A stretch of DNA of 64,000 nt from Coprinopsis marcescibilis (Eukaryota > Basidiomycota > Agaricomycetes > Agaricales > Psathyrellaceae): positions 144,873-208,872 of the forward strand of contig ML210186.1 in NCBI GenBank assembly GCA_004369085.1, in the 5' to 3' direction. How positions within the stretch are numbered: position 1 is the first letter of the stretch; each line of letters starts with the position of its first letter. The translations under genes were made by a program, and so were the position numbers. Below the pieces are notes generated by a model. That model was given only the letters and a program-made list of their open reading frames with translations, was not told the origin of the DNA and did not search any database. This document shows positions 25,511 to 37,554 of this stretch, one piece after another.

Positions 25511-25601
25511 CCGCAAGGCCTGCCGGCGTCCCGAGGACAGTCCCACGGTACCCCCCTCGTGTAGGGTTGAAATCATCGGACACTATCGTGGTCGCCCCTT
25601 G
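25511..25601 (-). repeat. Right arm of the 91 bp inverted repeat
   Basis: Reverse complement of 25213-25303 with one mismatch. On the plus strand it contains ggttgaaatc, weakly similar to an RNA polymerase III B box, and it is followed 45 bases later by a long A run. A short non-autonomous element (MITE or SINE-like) is possible but unproven. Confidence 0.95.
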
Positions 25602-25644
25602 GTATTACCCCTAGTATGCGCGATGCTACACAGAATAGCTCCAC

Positions 25645-25645
<1 letters not shown>

Positions 25646-25680
<35 letters not shown>
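25646..25680 (+). repeat. Homopolymer of 35 A
   Basis: An uninterrupted A run directly after ctccacc. It could be the tail of a retro-inserted element associated with the inverted repeat, or an assembly artefact of exaggerated length. Confidence 0.9.
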
Positions 25681-25682
<2 letters not shown>

Positions 25683-27049
25683 TGGCGCCTTTCGTTTGTA
25701 TATATAAGCAAATATGGAAATTAGGGCGCTGTGCTCCAACGCTCCATGCCTAAGGTGGACTCCGCCTTTGGGATAGATCATCCCCCTTGCTAACAACCCT
25801 CATTATGGTTAACTACCAATGCTCCATACACCCAGGGAGAAAGGGATCCATCCTCTTCGCGCAATTTTGGGTTTCGGATTCTTGGAGTCAGAGTCGGAGG
25901 AGAGGCGTTCCACACAGAGAGGACTGGGGGAACCGTACATACACCCTCAGAGGAGAAAGTCGATTAGAAGGCCGCTGCATAATGCCGCTCCAAAAACAGA
26001 AGAGAACCATGACATTTTAACAGGGGTGGATTCCGGGGAGGGTCACAAACTCTCTAATGATAACAAGTACACCAGACCACGAAATCTGAGTGAGGAACGG
26101 ATTAGTTTGGGTATACAGATTTAGAGTTCCTTGCACGATCAACAAGTAGGCGCCCACAAATGCTTGAGGTTATCAGATCCAAAGGAAGGGCACAATCAAT
26201 GGAAGAGTTCCCCGCTGAGATCTCCGGAGATATGAGAGATATCAAATGCAGGGATATGCTGATAATATGATTATGATAGCAGACCAACTGTATATTCAAT
26301 TAACCGAAAACGCTCCCCTGCCCACTTGGCCATATGCATGCTCCACGCCATATTGGCTGACATTTTAGGTAATTGTTGAGATTCCTCGCCTGTCCACTTT
26401 GCGGAGGTTAACTGAGCCATTAATGTGCAACTGGGTGTGTTGTGCGAGCTCAACAGTCTTGACCTTGTGCAGCTGCGAATTGAAGAATAAAAGACTGAGG
26501 TGAAATTCATTGATATGGCAACAATTACATGAAAGTGTACACAAAAGATTGGATATTATTGTACAATTTAAAGAGGAGCGCGAAAAGAAAGCTTTAGAAT
26601 AATGGAGCTCTGCTGGGTGATCTCCGGATATCAGAGGGGCCTCACTGGTCACTGGTGGTCCTGGCTGGTGGCGCTCTCACCTTCAAGCTGTCAATCAGCA
26701 GTATGCGTAAATGCTGATAGAAACATCTTCCCACCAAACCTGTAGCCAAGTCGCAAGAGAGAGAGATACCACTTCCATTCCTTTCAATCCAGCAAGTCAC
26801 CCAGCTACTTTATGATAATCCTCTCACTAGATTACCTTGATGAACGGCATGCACTATTCCGTATTATTACTTCAAGATCTCCGATGAGCGATGGAGCTTG
26901 GGTCAGTCAAATAAAGCTTTGATAACACTTGCAAAATTAACTGAGAATATGTATATTCTAGTACTTAAGATTATTTATTCATCATAACAGATGGTGATTC
27001 TACACTGATGCCTGGGTGAACGAACATGACTCGAATGCCAAAAACTAGT

Positions 27050-27290
27050 CCCCAGCCCCTGCTACATAAAAGATGACAGCCATGAAAAGTAAATGAACAT
27101 ACCAACAGTGTCATGCGCTGAGAAATCTAGATGAAGTGGGAAGGTCGTGAGGCAAGAATGAAGCAGGAGGGTGATTCTGCCCCCAGTTACATAGAAGAGG
27201 ACAGTGGTGAAAAGAAAAATGGCCATACCAACAGCATCATGCTTTGAGACATCTAAATGAAGCAGGGAGGTCATAAGCCAAGCTTGTTAA
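27050..27290. repeat. Diverged tandem duplication, unit about 125-130 bp
   Basis: Two consecutive segments share the order acat with aga, gacag, tgaaaag, ccataccaacag, catgc, gaaatctagatgaag or gacatctaaatgaag, and ggtc. On the minus strand both translate to similar strings (HLDVSKHDAVGM and HLDFSAHDTVGM). This is either a small tandem repeat or remnants of a duplicated exon. Confidence 0.75.
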
Positions 27291-27548
27291 GCAAATCAAC
27301 AGGACGTACAAAAATTCTGGAACATACATAGCACTGGTGACTTGAACGTGGAAGTTGTGAAAGTAATTGCCAGCGAAGTCTAATGCGCCCCAATCAAGCA
27401 ATATCAAAAAGTTGAAACAGCAGAAATTAGCTATTAAGCACCGGGATAATTTAGACGATGATGTACTATGTATAAGGCATTGAAAGAAACCAAGCCAACT
27501 TCTGCCTCGACGGTTCAAGGCGATTGGCCTTTTAATCGACCCAGAATT

Positions 27549-27586
27549 GTGACTGTGACTGTGGCTGTGGCTGTGACTGTGACTGT
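27549..27586. repeat. Hexanucleotide microsatellite (TGTGAC/TGTGGC)
   Basis: Six consecutive hexamer units in the order TGTGAC, TGTGAC, TGTGGC, TGTGGC, TGTGAC, TGTGAC. It generates the HSHSHSHS string in the antisense frame. Confidence 0.9.
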
Positions 27587-28927
27587 CGGGTCTGCGATGA
27601 GTCGGTGAGTATGAGTGACTCATGTACGGCCATCACTGACAATAACGACAATTGTTGGATGTTACGGCCCTTGAAACGTCATAAGGCCAGCCCAAGGTCG
27701 CGCAGAAGATATTGAAGCCTCACTGTTTGTAGTCAGCTTCGAAGCTTGCTGCTTGATCTTGCACTGAAAGAGGAACGAGGCAATGTCAGTAAACCTGTAA
27801 TGCGACCCAATTAGCAACAATATACGCAGATATGGTAGAGAACCAACCAAGCGAGAGCAATCAACTGACACGGAAGAGGGAGGATCTGGACCCTTTGGCA
27901 GTGATGGTCAGCTGGTAATGCGCGTCCAGCTTGCAGTGCCGCAAGAATGTCATCATCTTCACAGCCCCCGCTCATACTACTTTCGAGGTAGTTAGCTGCA
28001 TCGTCATGGCCGACACCTATGATTCCTACACATTGTGGTCAAGGACCACGTCGCCGATGAGATCGTGTTCTATCAGACCAGTGTCAGTCGGCACAAAGTG
28101 AGGATAGAAGAATGCGTTACCTGTCCAGCTCAGTAAAATCCACTGTGCAATCACTTTGTAGTCATTTGTCAGTCATCAAATCGAACGAGATGTGACACCC
28201 AAGGGCCAATTCTCGTTTAGACAGTCGTCTCTCAGTCGTTTTGTAGTCAACCATCTGTGTCAAAATGGCGAGATCGCACAAGAGTCAGCCTTTTGGAAAT
28301 TTGACGTTTGAACCCTGGTTCCCGATATTGGGTCACTTTGGGGTCTCAATCGCTCCGAGACACGGCCCACTTGAATGTTTGACCTTGAGATCTCGGTGCG
28401 ATGGAGAAGAACATCGAGGAAATCGTGTACAACGACTTGGATGATATCATGAGCTGCATTGTCGATCGCACATGGAGATCAGGAAGTCGGTGAGTGAGCA
28501 AGCCATGGGTTTTCTGAGAGCAAAAACATACCTAGAAGCGTGCTGAGGAACATTCGTTCGTTCTGCGTTGCGGCGGTTGTCTATGCGGCTTGATTTAACT
28601 TGGGCTTTGAATCCAGGTAGGTAGCAGTGGAGAGGGTGGAGCAAGCTCTGCACTCAGTGCACTGTACATGGCAGCTTGTCAGGAAGTGTCCCATCATCGA
28701 TTTGCACTGGGCACTGTTAGTATATGCTCAGCAATGCGACTGGTTCGCTTACTGTTTTTGCAGGTTCATGGTGACGCGCACATGGCCTCGCGTGTGTTTT
28801 GTTGATGGTGGATGATCATTGTTCGGACGCTCAGACTGATAGTAGGATTCCATGATGAGATTGATATCCTTAGGGTCTCTGACAGATCCTTCAAACCGGC
28901 AGCAGCAGATCTTGAAGGCATAAGCAA

Positions 28928-29332
28928 ATGAGCTTAAGCGAAACAGACGAGACTTACCCCTCTGGACTCGAGCTGCGAATCCTTAACTCCCAACCAACAT
29001 GGACTCATTACCTCCCACTCCATGAAGAACAACTAGAAAGCACTTGTAACGCGTTGGCACAAAGGATGTGGGAAATGTTCGGGTTCCATACACCCATCGG
29101 GACGTGGGGTGCTAATACACTGTCAGCGCTATCACTTGAAACAAAATACTCGCACATACGTGTAAAGGTGGACGAACCGTCCGACATTGACACAGCAGGA
29201 AACCTAAGCCTGTTTCTTGTCCTTGAGCTTGGCAACAAGGTGAAATCATCCGTCGTGTCCAGGATAGTCAAGCTGATAGAAGCTGAGGGAGCCGTCTGGC
29301 TGCAGAACGTCGATGGATCCCTTGGTAACTAA
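28928..29332 (+). CDS. Hypothetical protein, unrecognised
   Basis: A 134-residue frame starting MSLSETDETYPSG. It has mixed composition (GFHTPIGTWGANTLSAL, LELGNKVKSSVVSRIVKLIE) and looks more protein-like than the surrounding short frames. I see no domain, no signal peptide and no clear splice partners. It lies inside the transposon-rich block, so it may be a remnant exon. Confidence 0.25.
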   Translation: MSLSETDETYPSGLELRILNSQPTWTHYLPLHEEQLESTCNALAQRMWEMFGFHTPIGTWGANTLSALSLETKYSHIRVKVDEPSDIDTAGNLSLFLVLELGNKVKSSVVSRIVKLIEAEGAVWLQNVDGSLGN

Positions 29333-30006
29333 GCTTGACTAGTAAAGGGAGCACAGAGATGCTTCAACCTTAGCCTTCGCGACTGACAGAGCCTGAGAGT
29401 CGTAAACGGAGAACCATGCTGGCTTCTGGTGGAGGATTCATGCCGACCTTTGGGGTCTTGTGGATGTCCATCAGAATGTTGTCGTTGTTGTCGAAGAAAG
29501 TTGTCGTACTAGTAATTGGACCAGATTCAAAGTCGGAGCTGGTGTGGCATCGAAGCCGGCCCCTTCATTCAATGGTTGACGTCATTCCCACGTCGTTGAC
29601 ATATGGATTCTGTTTGGGGATCATGGAATGGTCGTTGCTTGCCAGTGGATGTGATGAAACACCCTTGCTGGGAGATGATTCTACTGGTACATCAGAATAT
29701 AGCCGGAGCGAGGTCTTGCGTTTGAAGGTGCTTTTGGGACCATAGGCACCTTGTCGAAGTTCCCCAGAATGGTAGCCATAAAATCCCTCCTGTTCTGCGG
29801 ACAGCTTGTCACAGTTCCAACTTCTGGACTAAAAATACATAGGGATAGACTCTAATATACATGAATATTGTTGCTACAATTCCACTGCCAAGTCCGAATT
29901 GAAGATGAAAATAACACCAAAGAAAAGTCCAACAGTAAAGTATGATGGTCTGACATGGCCAGCTAATAGTCCATGAGTATAAAGAAGAAATATTTGTGAT
30001 GTATGT
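29333..30006. other. Spacer, nothing recognised
   Basis: Between two weakly supported frames of the transposon-rich block. It contains a 109-residue frame (29416-29745) with no recognisable features. Confidence 0.35.
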
Positions 30007-31101
30007 TCAAGATACAAGTGCCGAGCGCAGCAAGCTACTAGAGAGCTCGGGGGGGGGGGGGGGGTCGTCGTCGTCATCGTCCAATGTATCGGGAACATGG
30101 TATGTCTTTTGTCGTTTGCACGGTAGTTCCAGCTGATCATCCTCGTGCATGACAGTGTGTGGGTCCTGAGCAATCGTGACCTTTTCTTGTTTAATGATAG
30201 CCAAATCTTCATCCAATTGTTCCTCCTTCAAGCTAACAGCGAGCCCTTTCCCTACAATGACCTTTTCATCCTGGGCGATTATTTCTTGATGATCATCAAG
30301 CCCTTCATAAGTTTCCATCGTGCCCTCCATGACTTCTGTCTGTTCCCCCTCCTCTACAACATTTCCACATTGGTGTTGGTAGGGAAACAAGTATCGTGGC
30401 ATCATGCGCTTGCATCGGAGACATTGGACGAAGACATCCCAAAACCTCTCCTCTGACAAGCCCTTAATCGCAAGCTCCTGTATATCTTCCATAGCCTCAG
30501 TCAAATAGTCAGGATCTTCTTTCCTGAGACCTGTGAGTTCTATCATCAGCAATAGGAAGATACAATATCTGAAATGCACTCATGACTTCTTAAGCCCCTC
30601 AGACTAAAGTCCTCCCCGACAAGGACCTGACGCAACCCATAAAGAGAGGGCTCGCATTGTTCTTCGATGGCAATCAGCGTGTCGAGGTGCAGAGCCTTTG
30701 CTGTAATTGTATATATTGTCATGAAGGCAGAACTTTCAAAGAAACCGGAAGCACAGACTGCATTTGGGGTAGGATTCACTGAAAAGCAATGGCACAGAGA
30801 ACAGAAGCTCCAATGGGACTGAGGAAGGAATGATGAATTTATTAGCCTTAGGTGTAGCTAAAATCCCCAAGGAATACTACCCACCATAATAGCCACATCT
30901 TTGCTTTGCACATTCGAAGGCATATTGGCCGTTGAAATGTCGCTTGAGACCGTTGATATGTTCGACAAGCCCAATAACGGATTCTGAATAGTTTGTTCCA
31001 TTGAGATAGGTGCATAAGCAGCTGGGAAGACGGAAGTTGTGGTAAAGGCACTGCTTGCAGAGCTCATCTGGCGGAACTCGGGCTCCAACGGTCCCTTTCA
31101 A
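30007..31101 (-). CDS. Possible Cys-rich protein with two zinc-binding-like modules
   Basis: On the minus strand two coding-like segments can be seen. The upstream one (31101-30877) has CKQCLYHNFRLPSCLC, then ECAKQRCGYYGG. The downstream one (30579-30007) has CLRCKRMMPRYLFPYQHQC, then a long acidic tail with a poly-Pro run encoded by a G homopolymer (about 30050-30064). The CxxC and HxC spacing suggests metal binding. I believe such proteins recur beside transposons in mushroom genomes, but I cannot name the family. The splice path between 30877 and 30579 is unresolved, with stops in between, so this may be one broken gene. Confidence 0.35.
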
Positions 31102-34100
31102 AGGCCTACACCGGAAGCGATATCACTGTTAGCTCAACTCCCACTTCCAAGATAGCGCAGCCACTTACCATCGCCATATTCCGAGGTTATAGACCTTTGA
31201 ATCGTATCGATATACGCATCGTGGCCCGGTTCTTGTTTGGTCAATTGCCATGCCCATGACAAGTTTCAGCAAAGAGGGAATTCGCCCCTCCCTGATGCTT
31301 CGGGGCGGACAATATCGTGTGGTCATTATTATTAGGGAAGCACGAATGGCGAGTGTAGGCAAGAGGAAGAAGCGGATGTTTGTAGGGTGATACTGAGTCT
31401 TCAGGTGTTCGTTTCCTTGTCCTTAAATAATAATCAAGGCTTGGACTGCCAGTGGTATGTCATCTCGGCAATATTGTTGGACAAATCATCATCCGAATGG
31501 TTGGCTCCTCTGGTCACTGGCACAGAAGTCCGAATCTAACGTTGAACGAATCGACACTGGTTCAAACTTGAAAAGTCACTGAATCACTCACCGGTTTGCT
31601 GACTCACTGGCTGGTGCAGTCTGGACTCTGAAGTTGGTGCACTCAGGCTGTCACCCGTGACAGTGTTCAAGTTCAATTTCGGAGACCTGATCATTATCAC
31701 TACTACTACTGAATCAGGTTGACCACGTGGTGCGTCACTGCCACATAAGCGCCTGAGTACAAGGGGCTATCATCGACATTGCGACTGGCGATCATTCCCC
31801 GTTAGGTGCATAGTATGCACCAGCCATGTTTTATCACCTGTGCACTGCTGCATCGATGTAAAGATCAAGGTCCCAGGACCTGACTATGCACTGGTGAGCA
31901 TTGGAAGGGGAATGGCTGGACTCTGGAGAGCAAAGCTTAGGCCAACATTATGCAATGTTCTGTGAGTCTAAGCTGTTGGAGCTTCTGAGTGTTTCAAGAT
32001 GCTAATTGGAGATGCTCCGTAGTACTGCTGGTAGGGGTTCAAGGTTGAAAACGGCGGAGCAGTCGGGAGTACTAACTTGAAGTAGTCATATTGAATTGCA
32101 AAGAGCATCGGTGCATGCGTGGATCTGTGGATGTGTGCCTCATTGGGGATGTCTAAAGCGAGTCTGCTTGCAATGAGCGACCCACTCGATCAACCGCCAT
32201 ACCATGATCACCATGATCCCCCAGTATGGCTGTTCTATAATCCCTTATACCAGTGTTAATTTGTTAGTGCGTACGTGTCGGCTTGGCATCGGTGCTAAAG
32301 AATGAATGCCGATCTAAGCTATTGAGCTTGCACACTGAGCTTGTCACTTGCCAGTGGGGGCCCAGCTCATGGGGTCCATCCTTGGAAGGCACAATAGTCA
32401 CTCATATTGGAAGGGGGAAATTAGAATACTGAATTTGGTAGTAGAGTGAGCTGATATACATGCTACTAGACTCCGAGAGGTCGTCAACAGAGTACTCAGT
32501 AAGAACCCCTGACAGCGAATAAAGTATACAAAAGTGAAAGAGAAAAGAAGAAGATGGACGTTAAAATAGCGAGTCAAAATGTGATCATGGCCAAACAAGT
32601 GAGGAAGCAGCAAGTGATACAGACTGTGAGGATGAGATTGCAAAGACCATGACAAAGGCTGCACAACGATGGATCCTGGGAGTGGCCCACAGCCGAAACC
32701 TAGCAATAATCCTGCCAATACGTAGGGCATAATTTGTAAATAAGTTCAGTTTGCTCGGTCAGGACAACTCAATGAACTCCAGAAGATCAACGAGCTCAAA
32801 TTTGACAGACGGAGACAGTTCTGCAAATCCGAATCTGTCACGGTCATCGTTGGTCTGCAAGTCAAATGAGATGAGAGCAAGATTCACTGCCCAGGAGCTC
32901 CATACCTTTCTTCGTATTAGATCCCAGTAATCTTTGCCTTCACGGCTTCCTGACCGTTTACAGCAGTGGCAGTCGCCATGGCAATCAAGTCCTTCACTAC
33001 TGTGCTCGAGGGATTGGATTGGTGGAAACAGCCACTGACAAGGCAATGGATTGCAGTTGTTGAGGGAAGGTTGAAGATCGCAACAACCTAAGGTTGGAGT
33101 GGAACGACTACAACAAATGGACATTTTCGATTAACTTCCGACTGCTTGGTTGAACAACATTCAACGTGATCCTGCCGTTTTTGAGTCAACTGCAGTGTGA
33201 CTTTTCGGGGGTTGTAATGTGGATCTCCGAGTCGTACGCATCCGGACAACTGTCCAAATTGAATGTTCCATCCAGAGATCTATCATTGTCGCATTGGCTG
33301 GTGGCCAAGATGGATAGGGGTCGCGGCAGAATGGACAGGTGTGGAAGAACTCCGAGTCGCCCATCACCGTTGGTTCAAATGTTCAACGTTCAAGGACGGA
33401 TCACATCCAGAAGCGGCAGTCGCACAGCCTAGCCACCCTGATCAAAAACAAGTGACCTTGAACAGCCTTGAACACCCGGAATTCCAAATTCGTACTAATT
33501 ACCCACTGACTTGGACTCCCCCAAGACTCCCCTCTAGCGGGTGACTGTTCGTTGAGGTAACCACTGAGAAGTTTCGTGGCTTCAAGAACTTACCAATTCC
33601 TCCAAAGTGTAATTTCCCTGCACCAACTTGGACATGGCGATATTCTAACGCCAAATAGTACTACTGGCTCCCCTTGGAGACATTGAACCAATTTGATGGG
33701 CAGACTCGGGCTGTGACCCGCTGGCACTATTCGGATGAATCCTCCCTCAAATCCCTATAGAGGCATGGTCGCCCAAAGGCTATGACCACTGGTTGACTCA
33801 GAATGGCTCGAGGCCGGGTTGATCGTTTGCTAAGTTTCTGACAGCAATAGCACCGACAGCATACTACAGACATTCATGTTAGCACAGTGACGGTACAGAC
33901 TGAGAGTTTATGATGTCAATCCTGCCAAGGCGGGATCTGGAGAGATTTGTCCAGGACTTTGGGAGTAAACTTGGAATATCGAATTGATGGACAAGTCGAG
34001 CCAGTGCTAAGCGGTTCCGAGATAGAAAATCAGGGTTGAGCGACTTAGTACTAACCAATGAACTTCAATTCCCAAAATATCAAGAAGATGGGACTTCGAT

Positions 34101-34197
34101 CTGGAGTTTGTCTGTGAGTCCTTCCTCCGGCAACGGCCAGTGAGACCAAGTAAAGGGGCTAGTAGTAGTCCGGCCGCTTGCCCTCAAGTTGGAGTTG
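31102..34197. other. Spacer with possible minus-strand exon fragments
   Basis: This is mostly non-coding with many short frames. Possible minus-strand exons lie at 33367-33161 (FFHTCPFCRDPYP) and 33124-32759 (ending SVKFELVDLLEFIELS, with a plausible intron at about 32856-32906). No family is recognised and no complete gene can be built. Some 3' part may belong to transposon cargo. Confidence 0.3.
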
Positions 34198-34204
34198 TAT
34201 AAAA
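34198..34204 (+). promoter_or_regulatory. TATA box of the DUF6698-like gene
   Basis: A TATAAAA motif in a CT-rich context, 99 bases upstream of the ATG at 34303. The position and orientation are right for the following gene. Confidence 0.6.
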
Positions 34205-34302
34205 GGATCGCCAGTTTTCCTTGAATTCCCTAGTATCCAACTCCCCCACTAGTACACCTGTTTCCTACACCTCTCTCTACCCAATTTGCATCCATTAACG
34301 TT

Positions 34303-35962
34303 ATGCCAGGGGATTCGAACTTATACACTCTGGCGACGGCGGCGGGCGCGGCGGAACCCCAGCAGCAGCATGTTGCGGGTGGTGCTTCCACCGCTCTAGC
34401 CAAGCGCATTGACCTCATCGAGTCAGTCCTTGGGCACCGTGTAAGAGACGACAATGATGACCTCCTCTGCTACGGACCCAGGAAAAGACCGTGAGTCGGA
34501 TTGCCCTGACAATGTTTCATCTGTTGCTCATCTGACGTCTTCAATTGGCATATCCTGTTGCCAGGATGCGCACAGATCCTTTAACCAAGGCCGGAAGGCA
34601 CTTCATGAGAACAGTCTGGGCGTTTTGTCAGGTTAGAGGCTTGCTGGAAGAGGGGATCGCCTGCTCCATGCAGATCAAAGCCAGATTGATCACGTTGGAT
34701 ATACTTTCGCCAAAGTAATTCAGTTCTTGCTATGGTAAATGAGTTCGAGAATGTTTACTTACCTCTCCCACCCCAGGCAGAAAAGGGAATATGAGATATA
34801 TCAGAGGATGATGTACGCTATGCCAAAGCTTGAGGAGAGGCTCTGCCTGGGCTCTGATGACGATCTGGGGCATACTGCAGACCTGGTAAGCAATGATTAA
34901 TGAACCGGTGCATCGTGGAAACTCACCCAATTGCTGAATGGTAATGTCAGATTAACAAGGGTATTTCAAGGGCATGAGCCGACAACACCAAAATGTTGAA
35001 GGGTGTTGTTGTTGACTGGCTGGTTCCATCTGGAGCCTCAGCAACGCCGCAACTCAGCCGACACTCAAAGGCGAACCATGGATTTTATCACTATTGGACT
35101 GGCAAACTGCTTTGCCCAGTTGGACTAGATTGGGAAGATCCCAAGTATGTTCATTAGCCCCTTTGTCACATGGGGTGAATCTAATGCTAAGTGTCTTGCC
35201 TCATCCAGAATTCAGGAGGAGTTGCGGTCAGGAACGACGATAGTCTCCGGGGAGTATTGGCCCGCTTTCATTTACAAAGATTATACGTGCGATGAAAACA
35301 ACATTTGGAAAGGGTTATTTCAAAGTGATATATTGGTTAAGGTAGTATGCACCATTGTCTCACTTGGAAGTGTTATGGACCAATGCAACTGATCAACTTG
35401 GCTGTTCCAGGCGTTCAGGCATATCTTCACATCGCCAAGTTCTGTTTACGAGCAAAAAGCAACGAAATCGTGCAACGCCGTCATACATAACATGACTAGT
35501 GTTACTATCCCATTGCTCGCCTACATTGCTACCCAGGTCAGTTTGCCAGAGACAGCTTCAAATTGAAGTGGACATGAACTGACGAGTATGTGCTGCCTCT
35601 AGCTCTGATTTTCATTATCTTCATCGACAGTGTTCTCGCAAAATGATGTGGCTACAGACTCAGAGACATTTTATAACTTGATAATCAGCCTCCTCAACAA
35701 CCCGGATGAGAAGAACGATGTGGATGCACTGTTAAATTGGTGGAATGGGTAAGGGTTAACCCGGGTACGCCCTGTGCCATGGTTGCTTACAACATTGTAT
35801 AGGACAATATTCCCTACAAGCCACCCCAATGCAGTTCCCGAAGGATGGCCCTCAGGGATCCCCAAGTTCCCATCTGTCATCATGCGCCTCAAGGAACAAC
35901 GGAAGGCACTAGCTCAACTGACCCAGAACCAACAACCTAGGGCCATAACGCACACTGTCTAG
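34303..35962 (+). pseudogene. DUF6698-like protein gene with two in-frame TGA codons
   Basis: A multi-exon gene of a family found across Agaricomycetes, often near transposons; function unknown. Recognisable blocks are TALAKRIDLIESVLG, DPLTKAGRHFMRTVWAFCQ, YAMPKLEERL, NHGFYHYWTGKLLCPVGLDW, IQEELRSGTTIVSGEYWPAF, FRHIFTSPSSVYE, NMTSVTIPLLAYIATQ and DALLNWWNG. Introns of 52-75 bases with good GT-AG signals join these in frame (for example 35142-35204). Two TGA codons interrupt the frame at 34975-34977 and 35606-35608, both where relatives are expected to carry Arg. Otherwise the gene is full length, so it looks recently inactivated. The family name is from memory. Confidence 0.72.
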
Positions 35963-36689
35963 GCTTGTATAGGTTCGATTGCACACAGACACTGACCTTT
36001 CCCCCAGCCCAAGCTCACGGACTTGAATCATGATGACCACGGACCTTGGATTAATCACATCTAGGATGTATCATAGTACCCATAAGATCGTATCGTACAC
36101 CCATTGCATGTCAACACAGCCCGATATTAATAACCTCAGAATTCATAATCGGAAAACACTGTCGGTGCTGGCCCCATAACTTGGGCGAGACTTCAAGTTG
36201 ATATGATCATGATCACAGATCTCTTGAATTTGCCTCTCCAGCCAAAAGGTCTGAAAAACTGGCAACAGTTACAGCTTATTTAGGGGTATAATTTGAAGAC
36301 AAGGGGTACCTCCGTACTGGTTATCACGCAAATGATGCTTGTATAAGCCATAATGGCACAATTGAATATCCTGGGGAGATCTGGAATAATACAACTGGGC
36401 AGCAGTTCTTCCACTGGCCAGAGTCCAAGTCGGCGACCACACCTGCAGGTGAAAGAGAGAATGGATCCGAGTCTGCAAAGGATCGAGCCAGACTGGAATT
36501 ACAAGTGCATGATTAGCAAGGTATACAAGGGGCAAAACTACATGATAATGAACTACTATCTACGACTACATACTGTCCGGATTGAATTAAAAGGGAAGTA
36601 AAGTGATATGTCCGTGTGAAGAAAAAAAAGGGAAAACCCTTACGAGAGATTGACAAAGGAGCGGAGTGGAATGTCTAGATAGCCGACGG
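35963..36689. other. Spacer, nothing recognised
   Basis: Between the DUF6698-like pseudogene (plus) and the next minus-strand gene, so it contains both 3' ends. Only short frames occur. Confidence 0.4.
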
Positions 36690-37554
36690 TTAGTCCGAGA
36701 CTGACAAACACATCATAAAAAACCCACCTGCTGTCAAGCAACGCTCTACCAAGATGGAAAGAGCAAGAGTTCGGTGCGCTCGGGAGAGAATAGAATGTAG
36801 TCCTATGATGTGGTCACTGGTAAGGTCCACTCTTGCCTGAAGCTTTTCCTCCTCCGGAAGCGTTTGAGCCCCTTGAAGACGCTGCTGCTTGAATGTGTCG
36901 AGTTTGTATCGAGCGTCCTCACAATCTGAAACAAGGACGTTAATCAGATCGATTTCATGCATGTGCGTTGGAGGAGTGTTTGGGCGCGAAAGCTCCAAGT
37001 GGATGTCCTCTGGGTCTAGGTCGTCAGCAAAGCACCCCAATTCTGGGTCGATGTCGCGGTGATCCAGTGATGGGGGAAGTGGAGACAGGGAGGAAGTGCG
37101 TTCACGCAAAGACGATGGACCTGTGATTGCATTGGACCCCTCCCTGGTGAAGTTGTCAAGTTCCTCAGCTTCTATCCAAGTGATGGAGTTGAGTGAGGAA
37201 GAGGAATCACAGGAGGACGGATTCGGGGTCGGGAACTTGGTAACAGGTCAGGAATGAAGACAATAGGAACTACAACGGCAGACTGACAATTTCAATAGAG
37301 GTCATTGTGATTGACGATGATGATGTACCAGGATGATACAAAGATGGGTGGAGAGGGGCAGAATCGCCAGACTTGAAGGGAACCTCGAGAACTGGAGGTT
37401 TCGTGGGATTGGGGCGAGGAGTCGCATGTTTGGGGCGGCGACCAAGCTTGGCAATCAATGGGCGAGGACTAGAAGGCTTTGAATTGCTATTGTCCAAGGG
37501 TCTAAGCTTTGCCTTAGAGCCAGAGAAGTGGAGCATTCGAGATTGTTGAGGCAT
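36690..37554 (-). CDS. Hypothetical coiled-coil protein
   Basis: Two exons (37554-37288 and 37235-36690) joined by a 52 base GT-AG intron give 270 residues without a stop. The N-terminal half is basic and proline-rich (MPQQSRMLHFSGSKAKLRPL, LGRRPKHATPRPNPTKPP). The middle is Ser-rich and acidic (LGCFADDLDPEDIHLEL). The C-terminal third is helical and probably coiled coil (EIDLINVLVSDCEDARYKLD through HIIGLHSILSRAHRTLAL). No family is recognised. It lies within the transposon-rich block, and the last residues (GGFFMMCLSVSD) may be intronic read-through if a further exon exists. Confidence 0.5.

Larger units (their letters stand above)
25681..28927. other. Transposon-rich spacer without a supportable gene
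   Basis: About 3.2 kb of AT-rich sequence with only short frames on both strands. It contains a diverged tandem duplication (27050-27290) and a TGTGAC-type microsatellite (27549-27586). Frames such as 27237-27623 on the minus strand are partly made of the microsatellite and are not convincing. Confidence 0.5.
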
